The notes below the pieces were generated by a model. The model saw only the letters and a program-made list of their open reading frames with translations. It had not been told where the DNA came from and searched no databases. 45,799 bases of DNA from Chitinophagales bacterium (GTDB lineage: Bacteria > Bacteroidota > Bacteroidia > Chitinophagales > LD1): assembly GCA_025057415.1 (NCBI GenBank), contig JANWXI010000012.1, positions 1-45,799 of the forward strand, read 5' to 3'. Shown here piece after piece: positions 28,082-37,253 of this stretch (position 1 is its first letter; each line of letters opens with the position of its first letter). A program made the position numbers and the translations under genes.

Positions 28082-30100
28082 TCAATGATGTACAACCAGC
28101 TTTTGTACCCGGCGAGTATCTTCGCCAATTAATTCAAACAGATAAATTCCGTTGGGAATACCACCGGTATGTATCGTTACTGGTTTGTCTGCGCAAACAA
28201 TCCGGTGTGTTGAAACTATCTTTCCTGACCAGTCGCGAATTTGAACCAGCAATCCTATCGTTTGCAGCGGGCAAACCAACGTTACGAAATCAGATGCCGG
28301 ATTGGGAAATACACTTACCGGCAACACATCATTTGTTTCCTCTTTTACACTGTACACATCATCGCAAATCACCGCATGGTATGTTTCCCAAAGCGGAATA
28401 CCGGCTGTGAATTCGTAATGTATGTTGCTGCCAAAGTCGCCATTAAAATTTTTTATTATCTGATTATTCAACTTCCGCAAGTTAAACTGCCCGCTGGTTT
28501 CCAGCCCTTGCTGTGTGTTAAACCACCAGGATATGCCATCGCCTCCTTCCCACTGAGCATCGTAGTCGTACAAATCTAAAGTGTAGCTGCCGGGCTCAAG
28601 ATACAGCGTATCGCGGTAGGTTACGTTGGGAGATAAGCTGTTTCTGAAAAAAAGTGTATCGCCCCTTACATTGCGTAGCAAAAGAGAGTTTTCTTCGGGT
28701 CGGTTATTTGTTTTAAAAACGATGATAAAGGAAGTGTCTGTTTGCGGAGGAAGATTAAACGAAGACGACAGTGTGTTGTTAGGGGTAAATTCGTCCGGAG
28801 TGGCTGGCGGCAGCATAACACTTGCCGTGAAAACCCTGTCGCCTGTGTCTAAACCATTCCAGGATAACGGAGGTAAGGTAACCCATGCCGACTCGTACGT
28901 ATGCAAATTTCCTTCCCATTCGTAATGGCAGGGACTGCCTCCCTTTACCTGATAACTAATCAACGCCCTTGTGAGTGGCATTTTCCCGTTGTTTTTAATT
29001 TTCACAATAGGACGGGTAGCAATAGGGTTATAGCGCGTATAGTTTTTTTCGTTGTTGGGGGCGATTATTTCTTCTAATGAAACATCGTAATTTAGTTGAG
29101 TGGTGTAAGTTATCAGCAGTAAACTTACAGCGTATCCCGCACTTTCTCCGGGCAATAGGGTATAGTTGTCTATGTGAAGATCCACCGTTACCTGTTGACC
29201 GAGAGTGATATATGGTGTGATGTCGGCTTCTATAGCTTGCACTTGTTCGCCCGGGCACCAGTTTGCGCGATTAAATATCCAGGTTCCGCCCTGTGGAGCA
29301 ATGGCGGTCATACCGCAATCGCTTTTCCATAAGAGCCGCTCCGTCACCTGCGTGTTGTTTACTTTTAATTGGATGTAATGCGGGTCAAACTCTCCCTGGC
29401 TGCCGTGGCCGGTCATTAAGAGCATTAGTTTAGCCGACACAACGTTGCCGGAGACAGAAAAGCTCTTAGGCGCTGCCACACTTTCAAACGCTGCATGGTT
29501 CGGATATGAGATATAAGCGCCATAAACCTCCCGAACACTCTCTACGGTACGAGGAGGCGTACCCTCTATCAATATAAATTCTATTCGCGCGCTGAACGCA
29601 TCCGTCCATCCCGAATAATGCACGCGCACGTTTACGGAATCCTTGAGTAGAGGGGCGTAGTCGGTTACATCAAAATAATACGGGTGTGTCCAGGAATTAT
29701 TAAAACCATTTGAGTTATTTGCCATGTATGTACCATACGGGGTAATCAGGCGTGCCACTTCCATATACTTTACATGGTCGCTGTAGCTCCACACTGTATC
29801 GTTGGTTAATGTATCAATAGACACAATGGCGCTGTCTAAGCTGCCGTCTTTTTTACCTAAATACACGCCCACGGTATAATCCCAGCCCGAGCAGTTGGGA
29901 ATACCGCAGCCCAACGTGAATTTCATGATGATTTTCCGGTATGTTTTGTTGTTGGGGAAAATCGTCCACACATCATCGTTGCTTGGTGGCGAAGCCAGAT
30001 TGCTGAACGAATGAGACAGTATAAGCGTAGTATCTCCTGTACCGGCAAAAGCAAATACACAAAAAATATTTAGTATAAAAACCTGAAAACTTTTTTTCAT
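28082..30100 (-). CDS. T9SS-sorted PNGase F-like protein
   Basis: A 672-residue secreted protein. After the signal peptide (1-19) it contains both peptide-N-glycosidase F domains. NCSGWDYTVGVYLG has Asp74 at the place of the catalytic Asp of Elizabethkingia PNGase F (WDR motif), and EVARLITPYG and YYFDVTDYAPLL follow the same order. GHGSQGEFDPHY has Glu237 at the place of the catalytic Glu (AEWC motif), followed by GGTWIFNRANWCPG. PNGase F releases N-glycans from glycoproteins by hydrolysing the Asn side-chain amide. The second half is beta-rich with a T9SS type A sorting domain (VFPNPASDFVTLVC, ending VQKLVVHH). Activity is probable but unproven. Confidence 0.85.
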   Translation of the reverse strand: MKKSFQVFILNIFCVFAFAGTGDTTLILSHSFSNLASPPSNDDVWTIFPNNKTYRKIIMKFTLGCGIPNCSGWDYTVGVYLGKKDGSLDSAIVSIDTLTNDTVWSYSDHVKYMEVARLITPYGTYMANNSNGFNNSWTHPYYFDVTDYAPLLKDSVNVRVHYSGWTDAFSARIEFILIEGTPPRTVESVREVYGAYISYPNHAAFESVAAPKSFSVSGNVVSAKLMLLMTGHGSQGEFDPHYIQLKVNNTQVTERLLWKSDCGMTAIAPQGGTWIFNRANWCPGEQVQAIEADITPYITLGQQVTVDLHIDNYTLLPGESAGYAVSLLLITYTTQLNYDVSLEEIIAPNNEKNYTRYNPIATRPIVKIKNNGKMPLTRALISYQVKGGSPCHYEWEGNLHTYESAWVTLPPLSWNGLDTGDRVFTASVMLPPATPDEFTPNNTLSSSFNLPPQTDTSFIIVFKTNNRPEENSLLLRNVRGDTLFFRNSLSPNVTYRDTLYLEPGSYTLDLYDYDAQWEGGDGISWWFNTQQGLETSGQFNLRKLNNQIIKNFNGDFGSNIHYEFTAGIPLWETYHAVICDDVYSVKEETNDVLPVSVFPNPASDFVTLVCPLQTIGLLVQIRDWSGKIVSTHRIVCADKPVTIHTGGIPNGIYLFELIGEDTRRVQKLVVHH

Positions 30101-30206
30101 TCGTGCATTTTCTTTATGTGAAATTATACATCTCTTCCTAATATGCTAATTGCTCGCTCCGTATGTCGTTTTGTAATGCATAAATATTACTACACTTGCC
30201 GCGCAA

Positions 30207-31334
30207 ATGTCCCGTATGGCTACCCGAAAAAGTACGACCGCCTCGAAGCCAAAAGCGCTGATTACCGCTGATGACTTACGCTTTTTGAGCCAATACATCA
30301 ACACACCTTCTCCCACCGGTTTTGAGGCAAACGGACAAAAATGCTGGCTCTCGTACCTGAAACCGGCTATTGACGATTACGAGGTGGACACATACGGCAC
30401 GGTGTATGGAGTAATGAACCCGGGTGCAGGGTTTAAGGTGGTAATTGAAGCCCATGCCGATGAAATTTCGTGGTTCGTATCCTACATTACTGACGATGGC
30501 TTCATCTATGTGCGCAGAAACGGGGGCAGCGATCATCAGATAGCTCCTTCTAAGCGCGTGTGGATACACCTGCGCAACGGTGAGAAAATCCCGGCTGTTT
30601 TCGGCTGGCCTGCCATCCATACCCGAAAGGAAGGCAAAGAACAGGCGCCCGATGTGAAGAATATTTTTCTGGACTGCGGAGCAAAATCCAAAAAAGAAGT
30701 AGAGGCGTTGGGCATTCACGTAGGTTGTGTCATCACGTATCAGGACGAGTTTACCGAGTTAAACAACCGCTACTACGTAGGCCGTGCGCTGGATAACCGC
30801 ATCGGCGGTTTTATGATTGCAAAAGTGGCGCGGCTGCTGCGCGAAAACAAAGTAAAATTGCCTTATACGCTCTACATCGTAAATGCTGTGCAGGAAGAAG
30901 TGGGATTGCGGGGCGCCGGCATGATTGCTCATACCCTTCATCCCGATTGTGCCATTGTTACAGACGTGTGCCACGATACCAGCACACCTATGATTGACAA
31001 AATTGCTGAAGGTGATTACAAATGCGGAGAGGGACCGGTGCTCACCATTGGCCCGGCCGTTCACAATAAGTTCCTGGACCTTGTGATCAATACAGCCCGC
31101 AAAAGCAACATTAAAGTGCAAATGGAGGCCGTATCGCGCTATACCGGCACTGATACAGACGCCATTGCTTACACCAGGGGGGGAATTCCATCGGTGCTCA
31201 TTTCGCTACCGATGCGTTATATGCACACCACCGTAGAAATGGTGGCAAAAGATGACGTGGAAAATGTCATCTGGCTGATGTACCAAACACTGCTCAACCT
31301 GAAACCCGGTTTTGATTTCAAGTACCTTAAATGA
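30207..31334 (+). CDS. M42-family metallopeptidase, second paralog
   Basis: A 375-residue M42 aminopeptidase-like protein. Motifs are EAHADEISWFVSYITDDG, ALDNRIGGFMIA, NAVQEEVGLRGAGMIAH, VTDVCHDT and TGTDTDAIAYTRGG, followed by RYMHTTVEM. The N-terminal Ser/Thr/Lys-rich stretch (about residues 1-16) precedes the domain. Compared with the paralog at 19418-20467 it has PSPTGFE in place of PGVPGHE and is only distantly related, so it may cleave different peptides. The ATG at 30207 is the only clear start. A lipoprotein gene follows after 28 bp. Confidence 0.9.
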   Translation: MSRMATRKSTTASKPKALITADDLRFLSQYINTPSPTGFEANGQKCWLSYLKPAIDDYEVDTYGTVYGVMNPGAGFKVVIEAHADEISWFVSYITDDGFIYVRRNGGSDHQIAPSKRVWIHLRNGEKIPAVFGWPAIHTRKEGKEQAPDVKNIFLDCGAKSKKEVEALGIHVGCVITYQDEFTELNNRYYVGRALDNRIGGFMIAKVARLLRENKVKLPYTLYIVNAVQEEVGLRGAGMIAHTLHPDCAIVTDVCHDTSTPMIDKIAEGDYKCGEGPVLTIGPAVHNKFLDLVINTARKSNIKVQMEAVSRYTGTDTDAIAYTRGGIPSVLISLPMRYMHTTVEMVAKDDVENVIWLMYQTLLNLKPGFDFKYLK

Positions 31335-31362
31335 TTATTATTGTGTAGTCAATTTTCGTTTC

Positions 31363-31827
31363 ATGAGAAACTTTATCCTTTCCTGCCTATCTGTGGCGTT
31401 GCTTTCTTCCCCTGCCTGTAAAACCAAAGCGCCATCCGCCGCAAACCAAAACTCTCAAAACGAAATCATTCTTTCCGATAAGTTAATGCCAATCATTAAA
31501 GATAGAGATCTTTTTGCTGCCACCACAGAACTCATTCCTATTGACACCTGCTACATTTCCGGCAATGAAATTGTTATTCACACAGCCAAATTGAATGCCT
31601 GCACAGCGCAAAATTTCACTTTGTTATGGAATGGCTCTTTAGCAAAATCGCTCCCGCCTAAAGTTACACTCAAATTACTCCTGAGAGCCGACACGGAGTG
31701 CAAAGAGTATCACAAATTTCATTTGCGCTTTAACCTGCAAGATTTGAAAAACAAAGACCAAAACCCAGGCGGCACGGTAATCGTGCGCATAGGCGGTTAT
31801 CAAAAGGAATTACCGTGTCAGCTTTAA
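31363..31827 (+). CDS. Putative lipoprotein of unknown function
   Basis: A roughly 154-residue protein. I prefer the ATG at 31363 (MRNFILSCLSVALLSSPACK), where a signal with a Cys near residue 19 suggests a lipoprotein, over 31312, which lies inside the upstream gene. The mature part (LIPIDTCYISGNEIVIHTAKL, TCYIS, FHLRFNLQDLKN) is beta-rich, with no recognised family. It is probably co-transcribed with the M42 gene. Confidence 0.62.
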   Translation: MRNFILSCLSVALLSSPACKTKAPSAANQNSQNEIILSDKLMPIIKDRDLFAATTELIPIDTCYISGNEIVIHTAKLNACTAQNFTLLWNGSLAKSLPPKVTLKLLLRADTECKEYHKFHLRFNLQDLKNKDQNPGGTVIVRIGGYQKELPCQL

Positions 31828-31928
31828 AGTAAATCCGCTGCCGACAGCAACAAATTCATACATGCCTTACAGCATCCAACACAGTTACCGGTGAGTAGTT
31901 CACGACATTTTCCTCCGATTAATTATGC

Positions 31929-34277
31929 TTAGTGTTTAACAATAATCTTACGCAGGGTTTGATTGCTATGGCGAATTTCCAGTATGTACTGCGCCGGGGC
32001 AAGGCGACCCAACTGTAAAACGTTGCTGCCTCTCATCAAATCTATATGCATCATATCCCTGCCGTAAATATCAAATATCACTGCGGTCAGTTCTGTATCG
32101 GTAATAACATATAGTGTTTCGCTAAATGGATTAGGATACAAGCTAACCGATACGGGTAATGCTTCGGTCAAATCAGTTACGATAACATTAAACTGTGCAG
32201 AAGAAACACACTGGTTAGCGTCTGTGACGGTTACGTTATACAAACCCGGTGGCAGGTTGCTGAGGTCTTGCGTAGTAGCCCCATTGCTCCAGTTATAGGT
32301 GTAAGGTGATGTGCCTCCGCTCACGCTAATATCTATCGCGCCGTTTGAGCCGGAGGAAGGCGTAATGTTTACCGCATTGATTTGTATGGGCGCAGGCGGA
32401 TTGTTCACGGTTACCGATGCAGAAGCTGTACAACCGTTTTGATCAGCAACGGTTAAACTCACATTGCCGCCGTTAGAAAACGAAACTGTACCGTTATAAC
32501 CGTTGCTCCAGGAATAGTTTATTGTACCCGTACCACCAGTAGCGATGGCGGTTAGCGTAGCAGTATCATCATGGCACTTAATGGGAGTGACTTGTATCGG
32601 TTGCAGGATTAGTGGTGCAGGTTCAGGCACAATGTAGGTTTTGATTAGTTGGCAATTATCATTATCCGTGATGGTTAAACTGTACGTACCACCGCAAATT
32701 TGCGTAAGGTTACTGCTGGTACTGCCGGTATTCCATGAGAAAGTGTAAGGTGCGGTTCCGTTGATGGGCGTCACGATAATTGCTCCGGTGCATACGCCAC
32801 CACAGGTGGGCGGAATGATTATAGAAGTGTCTGTAAATCCCGTTGAGGAAAATGCGTTGGCAGTTGCAATGGACGTACATCCGTTTGCATCCGTTACGGT
32901 GTATTGGTATGTGCCCGGCGTGGATAATGTATAGTTGCCGGTACCGCTGTAAGGTGGTGTGCCTCCTGTGGCAGTCACAGAAACAGTACCGCTGCCTCCG
33001 GTGCAAGGTAGCGTGATGTTGGTGGCGCTCGCAACTAACGGTGCAGGTTGTGTAACGTTTACCGATACACTGGCAGCACAACCATTCGCGTCAGTTACAG
33101 TGTAACTGTAAGTACCTGCGGTAACACTGAAATTATTCGGTGCAATGTTGTACGGAGGTGTTCCGCCGTTTGCGTTGATTTGGATGGTGGTTGTACCTCC
33201 GTTGCAAAGTATGGGCGGGAAATTCGCATTTGCACTCAACGGAGCGGGCTGATTTACCTGAAACGATGCCGATGCTGTGCAACCGTTATTGTCTTGAACC
33301 AGCAAGGTGTATGAGCCGGCTGTAAGGTTGCTTACGTTAGAGGTGCCGGCGCCATGGCTCCAGGAGTATGAGTATGGCGGGTTACCGTTATTAACCGTAG
33401 TGATGATAGCGCCGTTGTTTCCACCGTTGCAACTCACATTCGTAACGTTGCCCGTAATACTCACTGGTGCAGAGGGCTGCGTAATGTCAAACGATGCGCT
33501 GGCTGTTTGGGATGATTGATCGGTTACTGTTACAGTGTATATGCCAGCAGTAAGGTTAGAGCGGTCCTCTGTAGTAACTCCGTCATTCCACAGATAAGAG
33601 TAGTTAGGAGTACCACCCGTTACCGTTATATTTATGGAACCGTTGTTGCCGCCAAAGCACGTAACGTTTGTCTTTACTCCCGATATACTGAGCGGTGTGA
33701 GTTCAATGAGTGTAATAGAAGCAACACCGGAGTTATCTCCGCTGGTTCCGGAGGCGCCATTCACGGCATTGCCGGCTGCATAAAAACGCACCGTACCCGT
33801 GCCTGCAGGCGGCGCTGTCCAGCGGAAATTGAAAACGTTGTTGTTTGTTACACCATTGTGCTCTACATAAGTTCTGCCGGTGTATGTACCGGTGGTGATG
33901 GTTTTCTGCTTCACGTTCGAGGCAAGGTTTGAATACGAACCTGCGGGACTATTGCCCGGCGTAGTTAGGCAGGTCATTTGAAAACCAAAACCGGCGGGCG
34001 ACCCTGAGGTGTGATTAACCGTTACACGCATATCATAAGTAGTGCCGCCCACATAACTGGTCACAGGTGTATTAGTGCCTACCTGAAACACCTGAATACT
34101 CAGGGTAACCTGACCAAAGGCGCCACCTGAGTGGCAGTTGCCGCAAACCCCGGCTGAACCGGGCGAACCGGTGCGGTCACTGTTGCCAACGGTGGCAATC
34201 CCGCCGCTGTTAGAACTAAACAGAAACCAAACCGATGCAACAGAAAAGAGCAAATAGACAACGTGTAATTTCCTCAT
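31929..34277 (-). CDS. T9SS-sorted surface protein with CxxCH anchor-type domain and SprB repeats
   Basis: A 782-residue secreted protein. After the signal (about 1-25) comes a domain containing a single CxxCH motif (Cys45, Cys48, His49 in VCGNCHS), like the choice-of-anchor V domain family. It is followed by a chain of about seven SprB-type repeats (about 195-690), each with CxGGNNG, GTPPYSYSW and a TVTDxxGC-like end. The C-terminal LYPNPFSETLYVIT...LRKIIVKH is a T9SS type A sorting domain. SprB-repeat proteins include gliding adhesins, but gliding genes are not in the window. The CxxCH could bind heme or simply be structural. Confidence 0.85.
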   Translation of the reverse strand: MRKLHVVYLLFSVASVWFLFSSNSGGIATVGNSDRTGSPGSAGVCGNCHSGGAFGQVTLSIQVFQVGTNTPVTSYVGGTTYDMRVTVNHTSGSPAGFGFQMTCLTTPGNSPAGSYSNLASNVKQKTITTGTYTGRTYVEHNGVTNNNVFNFRWTAPPAGTGTVRFYAAGNAVNGASGTSGDNSGVASITLIELTPLSISGVKTNVTCFGGNNGSINITVTGGTPNYSYLWNDGVTTEDRSNLTAGIYTVTVTDQSSQTASASFDITQPSAPVSITGNVTNVSCNGGNNGAIITTVNNGNPPYSYSWSHGAGTSNVSNLTAGSYTLLVQDNNGCTASASFQVNQPAPLSANANFPPILCNGGTTTIQINANGGTPPYNIAPNNFSVTAGTYSYTVTDANGCAASVSVNVTQPAPLVASATNITLPCTGGSGTVSVTATGGTPPYSGTGNYTLSTPGTYQYTVTDANGCTSIATANAFSSTGFTDTSIIIPPTCGGVCTGAIIVTPINGTAPYTFSWNTGSTSSNLTQICGGTYSLTITDNDNCQLIKTYIVPEPAPLILQPIQVTPIKCHDDTATLTAIATGGTGTINYSWSNGYNGTVSFSNGGNVSLTVADQNGCTASASVTVNNPPAPIQINAVNITPSSGSNGAIDISVSGGTSPYTYNWSNGATTQDLSNLPPGLYNVTVTDANQCVSSAQFNVIVTDLTEALPVSVSLYPNPFSETLYVITDTELTAVIFDIYGRDMMHIDLMRGSNVLQLGRLAPAQYILEIRHSNQTLRKIIVKH
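32200..33700 (-). repeat. SprB-type protein repeat array
   Basis: About seven tandem repeats of roughly 70 residues are encoded here, each with the GGNNG-type turn, the GTPPY strand and a T(V/I)TDxxGC-like end. Repeats differ in sequence, so recombination between them would be less frequent than in exact arrays. Boundaries are approximate. Confidence 0.7.
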
Positions 34278-34383
34278 TTTTAATTATTTAGTTATGAAAA
34301 TGAAATCTGCTTTGTTTATCTGTTACAATAATACAAAGTTGTTACATTTACAGAAAAAAGTTGCAAATTAGCCAAAAAGTACC

Positions 34384-35670
34384 TTGTTGATTACCCGTCA
34401 TGAATTTTTGCGTTTTTCGGCTATAGCCGGAGCAGGAGCGATTTTTGCCGAAAACAACCTCCTGAGGCAAAAGTTTGCGCCACACCTCAGGCGCCTCAGC
34501 GCTGCATCACCTCACGCCGCTGCGCGCGATGAAGATTTCTGGGCTTTCATCCGCAGCCAGTTCACCCTTTCCGATGAAATCGTAAACCTCAACAACGGTG
34601 GCGTTAGCCCTCAGCCCATACCCGTACAGGAAGCGCACATCAAACATTACCGGTACTGCAACTTAGGCCCCTCGCATTATATGTGGCACGTATTAGACAA
34701 GGGTCGCGAAGAATTACGCGCACGGCTGGCGCGCTCAGCAGGTTGTGAGCCAGACGAATTAGCCATCAACCGCAACACCACCGAAGGCCTCAACACCATC
34801 ATCTTCGGTTTAGACCTGCAGCGTGGCGATGAGGTGGTACTCAGCAAATACGATTACCCCAATATGATGAACGCCTGGAAACAACGGCAAAAACGCGATG
34901 GCATAAAACTCAACTGGGTCGATTTGAACTTGCCCGAAGAAGACGAAGAAGTAATCGTAGAAAAATTCCGCAGAGCCATCACCCCTCGCACCAAAATCGT
35001 TCACGTAACCCACATGATAAACTGGACCGGGCAAATACTGCCCGCCCGCAAAATTGCCGACATGGCTCACGCATACGGCTGCGAAGTTATTGTGGACGCC
35101 TCGCACACCTACGCACACATCCCACACAGCATCCGCGAACTTGATTGCGATTATTACGCCACCTCGCTTCACAAATGGCTCTGCGCACCTTTCGGCACAG
35201 GGTTTATGTTCATCAAAAAAGAAAAAATCAAAAAGGTTTGGGCGCTGCTCTCCGCCCCCGAACCCGACGGCAGCGACATCCGCAAATTCGAAAACTTAGG
35301 CACACGCTCCTTTGCAGCCGAACACGCCATACACGCCGCGCTCGATTTTCAGGAAATGATCGGCAACGAGCGCAAAGCCGCACGCCTGCACTACCTCAAA
35401 AATTATTGGTGCGAAAAAATCCGCAATACAAAAGGCATCAAACTCTACACCTCGCTGCACCCGCAGTTCAGCGGCGCCTTAGCCACCGTCGGCATACAAG
35501 GGAAAAATCCCCCTGAAATCGTCAGCACCCTGCTTGAAAAATACCGGCTGCACACCACCTCTATCGTACACGAAAACGTAAACGGCATTCGCATAACACC
35601 ACACGTTTACACAACCACCGAAGAGCTCGACCGGCTCATCCATGCCCTGCAAACCATCGCATCATCTTAA
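34384..35670 (+). CDS. Class V aminotransferase-fold PLP enzyme (isopenicillin-N epimerase-like)
   Basis: A 428-residue PLP-dependent enzyme of the aminotransferase class V / cysteine desulfurase fold. Lys264 in SLHKWLCAPFG is the predicted PLP lysine, VIVDASHTYAH contains the cofactor-pyridine Asp238, and NRNTTEGLN is the substrate loop. The N-terminus (ITRHEFLRFSAIAGAGAIF) is a hydrophobic export-type sequence without a twin Arg, so it may be exported. No ATG is available upstream of a stop, so the start is a TTG at 34384 or 34387. Neighbours do not reveal the substrate. Confidence 0.82.
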   Translation: MLITRHEFLRFSAIAGAGAIFAENNLLRQKFAPHLRRLSAASPHAAARDEDFWAFIRSQFTLSDEIVNLNNGGVSPQPIPVQEAHIKHYRYCNLGPSHYMWHVLDKGREELRARLARSAGCEPDELAINRNTTEGLNTIIFGLDLQRGDEVVLSKYDYPNMMNAWKQRQKRDGIKLNWVDLNLPEEDEEVIVEKFRRAITPRTKIVHVTHMINWTGQILPARKIADMAHAYGCEVIVDASHTYAHIPHSIRELDCDYYATSLHKWLCAPFGTGFMFIKKEKIKKVWALLSAPEPDGSDIRKFENLGTRSFAAEHAIHAALDFQEMIGNERKAARLHYLKNYWCEKIRNTKGIKLYTSLHPQFSGALATVGIQGKNPPEIVSTLLEKYRLHTTSIVHENVNGIRITPHVYTTTEELDRLIHALQTIASS

Positions 35671-35680
35671 TATATTTTTA

Positions 35681-35810
35681 GGGGGTGCCCCCGCTGCCAA
35701 GCTGTGCAAGGCAGCGGGGTCGGGCTTGCTTCGGGGTGCGCTTCGCTCCCGTGCTCCACTGCGTTACGCACCGCTCACTCCGTTCGCGCCCTCCGCATCC
35801 CTCACCCGGC
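35681..35810 (+). repeat. GC-rich modular intergenic repeat, copy D
   Basis: Begins GGGGGTGCCCCC with a perfect CCCCGCTGCC/GGCAGCGGGG hairpin (35689-35698 with 35710-35719), and ends CCTCACCCGGC. Preceded by ATATATTTTT, as in copy C, and identical to copy C over its last ~60 bp. It starts 10 bp after the aminotransferase stop and could terminate that transcript. Confidence 0.85.
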
Positions 35811-35959
35811 AAATACCTTAATACAACATCCTCGCTTCCCGTTGTGCATGCACGGCAAACACACGTCCGCTTCTCGGCATTCAAGCAACCGAGCCGCCAA
35901 TCATCTTCCCTTTCTGCCGTCTTTCATGCATATCTATTAAATAAAATTACAATTTTACA

Positions 35960-35999
35960 ACCCTGCATTTTTAAAATAAAATTTTAAATTTGCAGGGTT
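35960..35999. repeat. 40-bp imperfect palindrome, left flank of ATPase gene
   Basis: Starts ACCCTGCATTTTTAAA and ends TTGCAGGGTT, so the outer arms ACCCTGCA/TGCAGGGT are perfectly inverted. The inner part is AT-rich and nearly palindromic. Its right end touches the ATG at 36000, and it contains the predicted promoter -7 element TAAATTTG. It matches the sequence at 37161-37200 in 37 of 40 positions. Confidence 0.85.
35985..35992 (+). promoter_or_regulatory. -7 promoter element TAAATTTG inside palindrome
   Basis: Matches TAnnTTTG. Seven bases separate it from the ATG at 36000, predicting a very short or absent leader. The -33 position has CTG 19 bp upstream, not the usual TTG. Confidence 0.5.
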
Positions 36000-37157
36000 A
36001 TGTTTACCCGATTACTGGAAAAAGAACTGGTGCGGTTATTACGCCATTTCCCTGCCGTTGCCTTGCTCGGGGCGCGGCAGGTAGGCAAAACAACCCTCGC
36101 CCGCACGCTGTTAAAAAAATTTCGCAAGTCCGTGTACCTCGACATGGAAGATGTTGACGACCACCGGGCGCTCTCTAACCCAAGATTATTTTTTGACTCC
36201 TACCGCGACCATCTTATCGTCATTGATGAAATACAGCGCACTCCCGAGTTGTTTCCGGCTTTACGCTCCGAGATAGACCGGCAGCGCAAACCGGGAAGGT
36301 ACCTGCTGCTTGGCTCCGCCTCACCCGATTTGCTCCAAAAAAGCTCTGAAACCCTGGCCGGGCGAATTGTTTACAAAGAACTAAGTCCTTTGCTGCTCTC
36401 CGAAGTATCTGCAAAAATTGATTACCGCACGCACTGGCTGCGCGGTGGTTTTCCGGATGCTATTCGCCAGCGTACGGCGGCGTTATGGAATGTTTGGCAC
36501 AGCGCTTTTTTGCGCACATACGTAGAGCGCGACCTGCCTATGCTCGGTTTACCTACACCTTCACACACGCTCACGCGCTTACTACAAATGATAGCTTACA
36601 ACCACGGGCAAATACTCAACAAAAGCGAATATGCTCACGCGCTGGGCGTATCGGTACCCACCGTGAGCCAAATGCTCGATTATCTGATGCACGCTTACCT
36701 CATTCGTCTTTTACCTCCTTATGCCAATAGCCCCAAAAAGCGCATTGTGCGTTCGCCCAAACTGTACGTGCGCGATAGCGGTATGCTGCATCACCTACTG
36801 GGCATCACACACCACAAAAACCTTCTTAACAACCCAAAGGTGTGCTACTCCTGGGAGGGCTACGTTATCGAGCAAATCATACAACACGCCGGCGCAGAAA
36901 AAAATTATTTCTACTACCGTACGCAAGACGGTGCCGGGTGCGACCTGGTGATTGCTCACTACAACAAACCTCAAACCGTTGTAGAAATAAAACTGAACCC
37001 TTCAGCGCCCGTTATGAAGGGACTGCGTAACAGCATGGAAGATTTACGGATTAAAAAGGCCTTCGTTGTGGTGCCGGGTACCGATGTCCATTACGCCATT
37101 GACAGGCGCATACAAGTCGTTTCTTTAAGTATTTGGTTAGAAAAATATACCCGTTAA
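36000..37157 (+). CDS. AAA_14/DUF4143 ATPase
   Basis: A 385-residue ATPase of the AAA_14 plus DUF4143 type. Walker A is GARQVGKTT (24-32) and Walker B is LIVIDEIQ (72-79). LLLGSASPDLLQKSSETLAGR follows as the sensor region. The C-terminal DUF4143 part includes the LNKSEYAHALGVSVPTVSQML HTH-like segment and a PD-(D/E)XK-like end (YRTQDGAGCDLVI then VVEIKLN). The biological role of the family is not established. The gene sits exactly between two near-identical 40-bp palindromes, so it looks like a discrete inserted unit. Sequence composition is similar to its neighbours. Confidence 0.88.
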   Translation: MFTRLLEKELVRLLRHFPAVALLGARQVGKTTLARTLLKKFRKSVYLDMEDVDDHRALSNPRLFFDSYRDHLIVIDEIQRTPELFPALRSEIDRQRKPGRYLLLGSASPDLLQKSSETLAGRIVYKELSPLLLSEVSAKIDYRTHWLRGGFPDAIRQRTAALWNVWHSAFLRTYVERDLPMLGLPTPSHTLTRLLQMIAYNHGQILNKSEYAHALGVSVPTVSQMLDYLMHAYLIRLLPPYANSPKKRIVRSPKLYVRDSGMLHHLLGITHHKNLLNNPKVCYSWEGYVIEQIIQHAGAEKNYFYYRTQDGAGCDLVIAHYNKPQTVVEIKLNPSAPVMKGLRNSMEDLRIKKAFVVVPGTDVHYAIDRRIQVVSLSIWLEKYTR

Positions 37158-37160
37158 TTT

Positions 37161-37200
37161 ACCCTGCATTTTTAAAGTTAAATTTTAAAATTGCAGGGTT
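37161..37200. repeat. 40-bp imperfect palindrome, right flank of ATPase gene
   Basis: Same orientation and length as the left copy (35960-35999), differing at three positions. It starts 3 bp after the stop codon. Its -7-like octamer (TAAAATTG) has lost the TTTG match, so it is not an obvious promoter. It may act as a terminator hairpin or as the other end of a mobile unit. Confidence 0.85.
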
Positions 37201-37253
37201 ATTTTTGTTATTTTCAGAGAAAACAACCAAAATATTGATTGCAAAGTATATCA

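Larger units (their letters stand above)
35671..35999. other. Intergenic region with repeat copy D and left ATPase flank
   Basis: Holds the GC-rich repeat (35681-35810), then about 150 bp with no gene-like frame, and finally the 40-bp imperfect palindrome (35960-35999) directly before the ATPase start codon. Confidence 0.6.

Noticed and set aside
31312-31362. Longer start for the lipoprotein after the second M42 gene
   Set aside because: It begins inside the M42 gene and would place the signal peptide internally; the ATG at 31363 fits a signal start.
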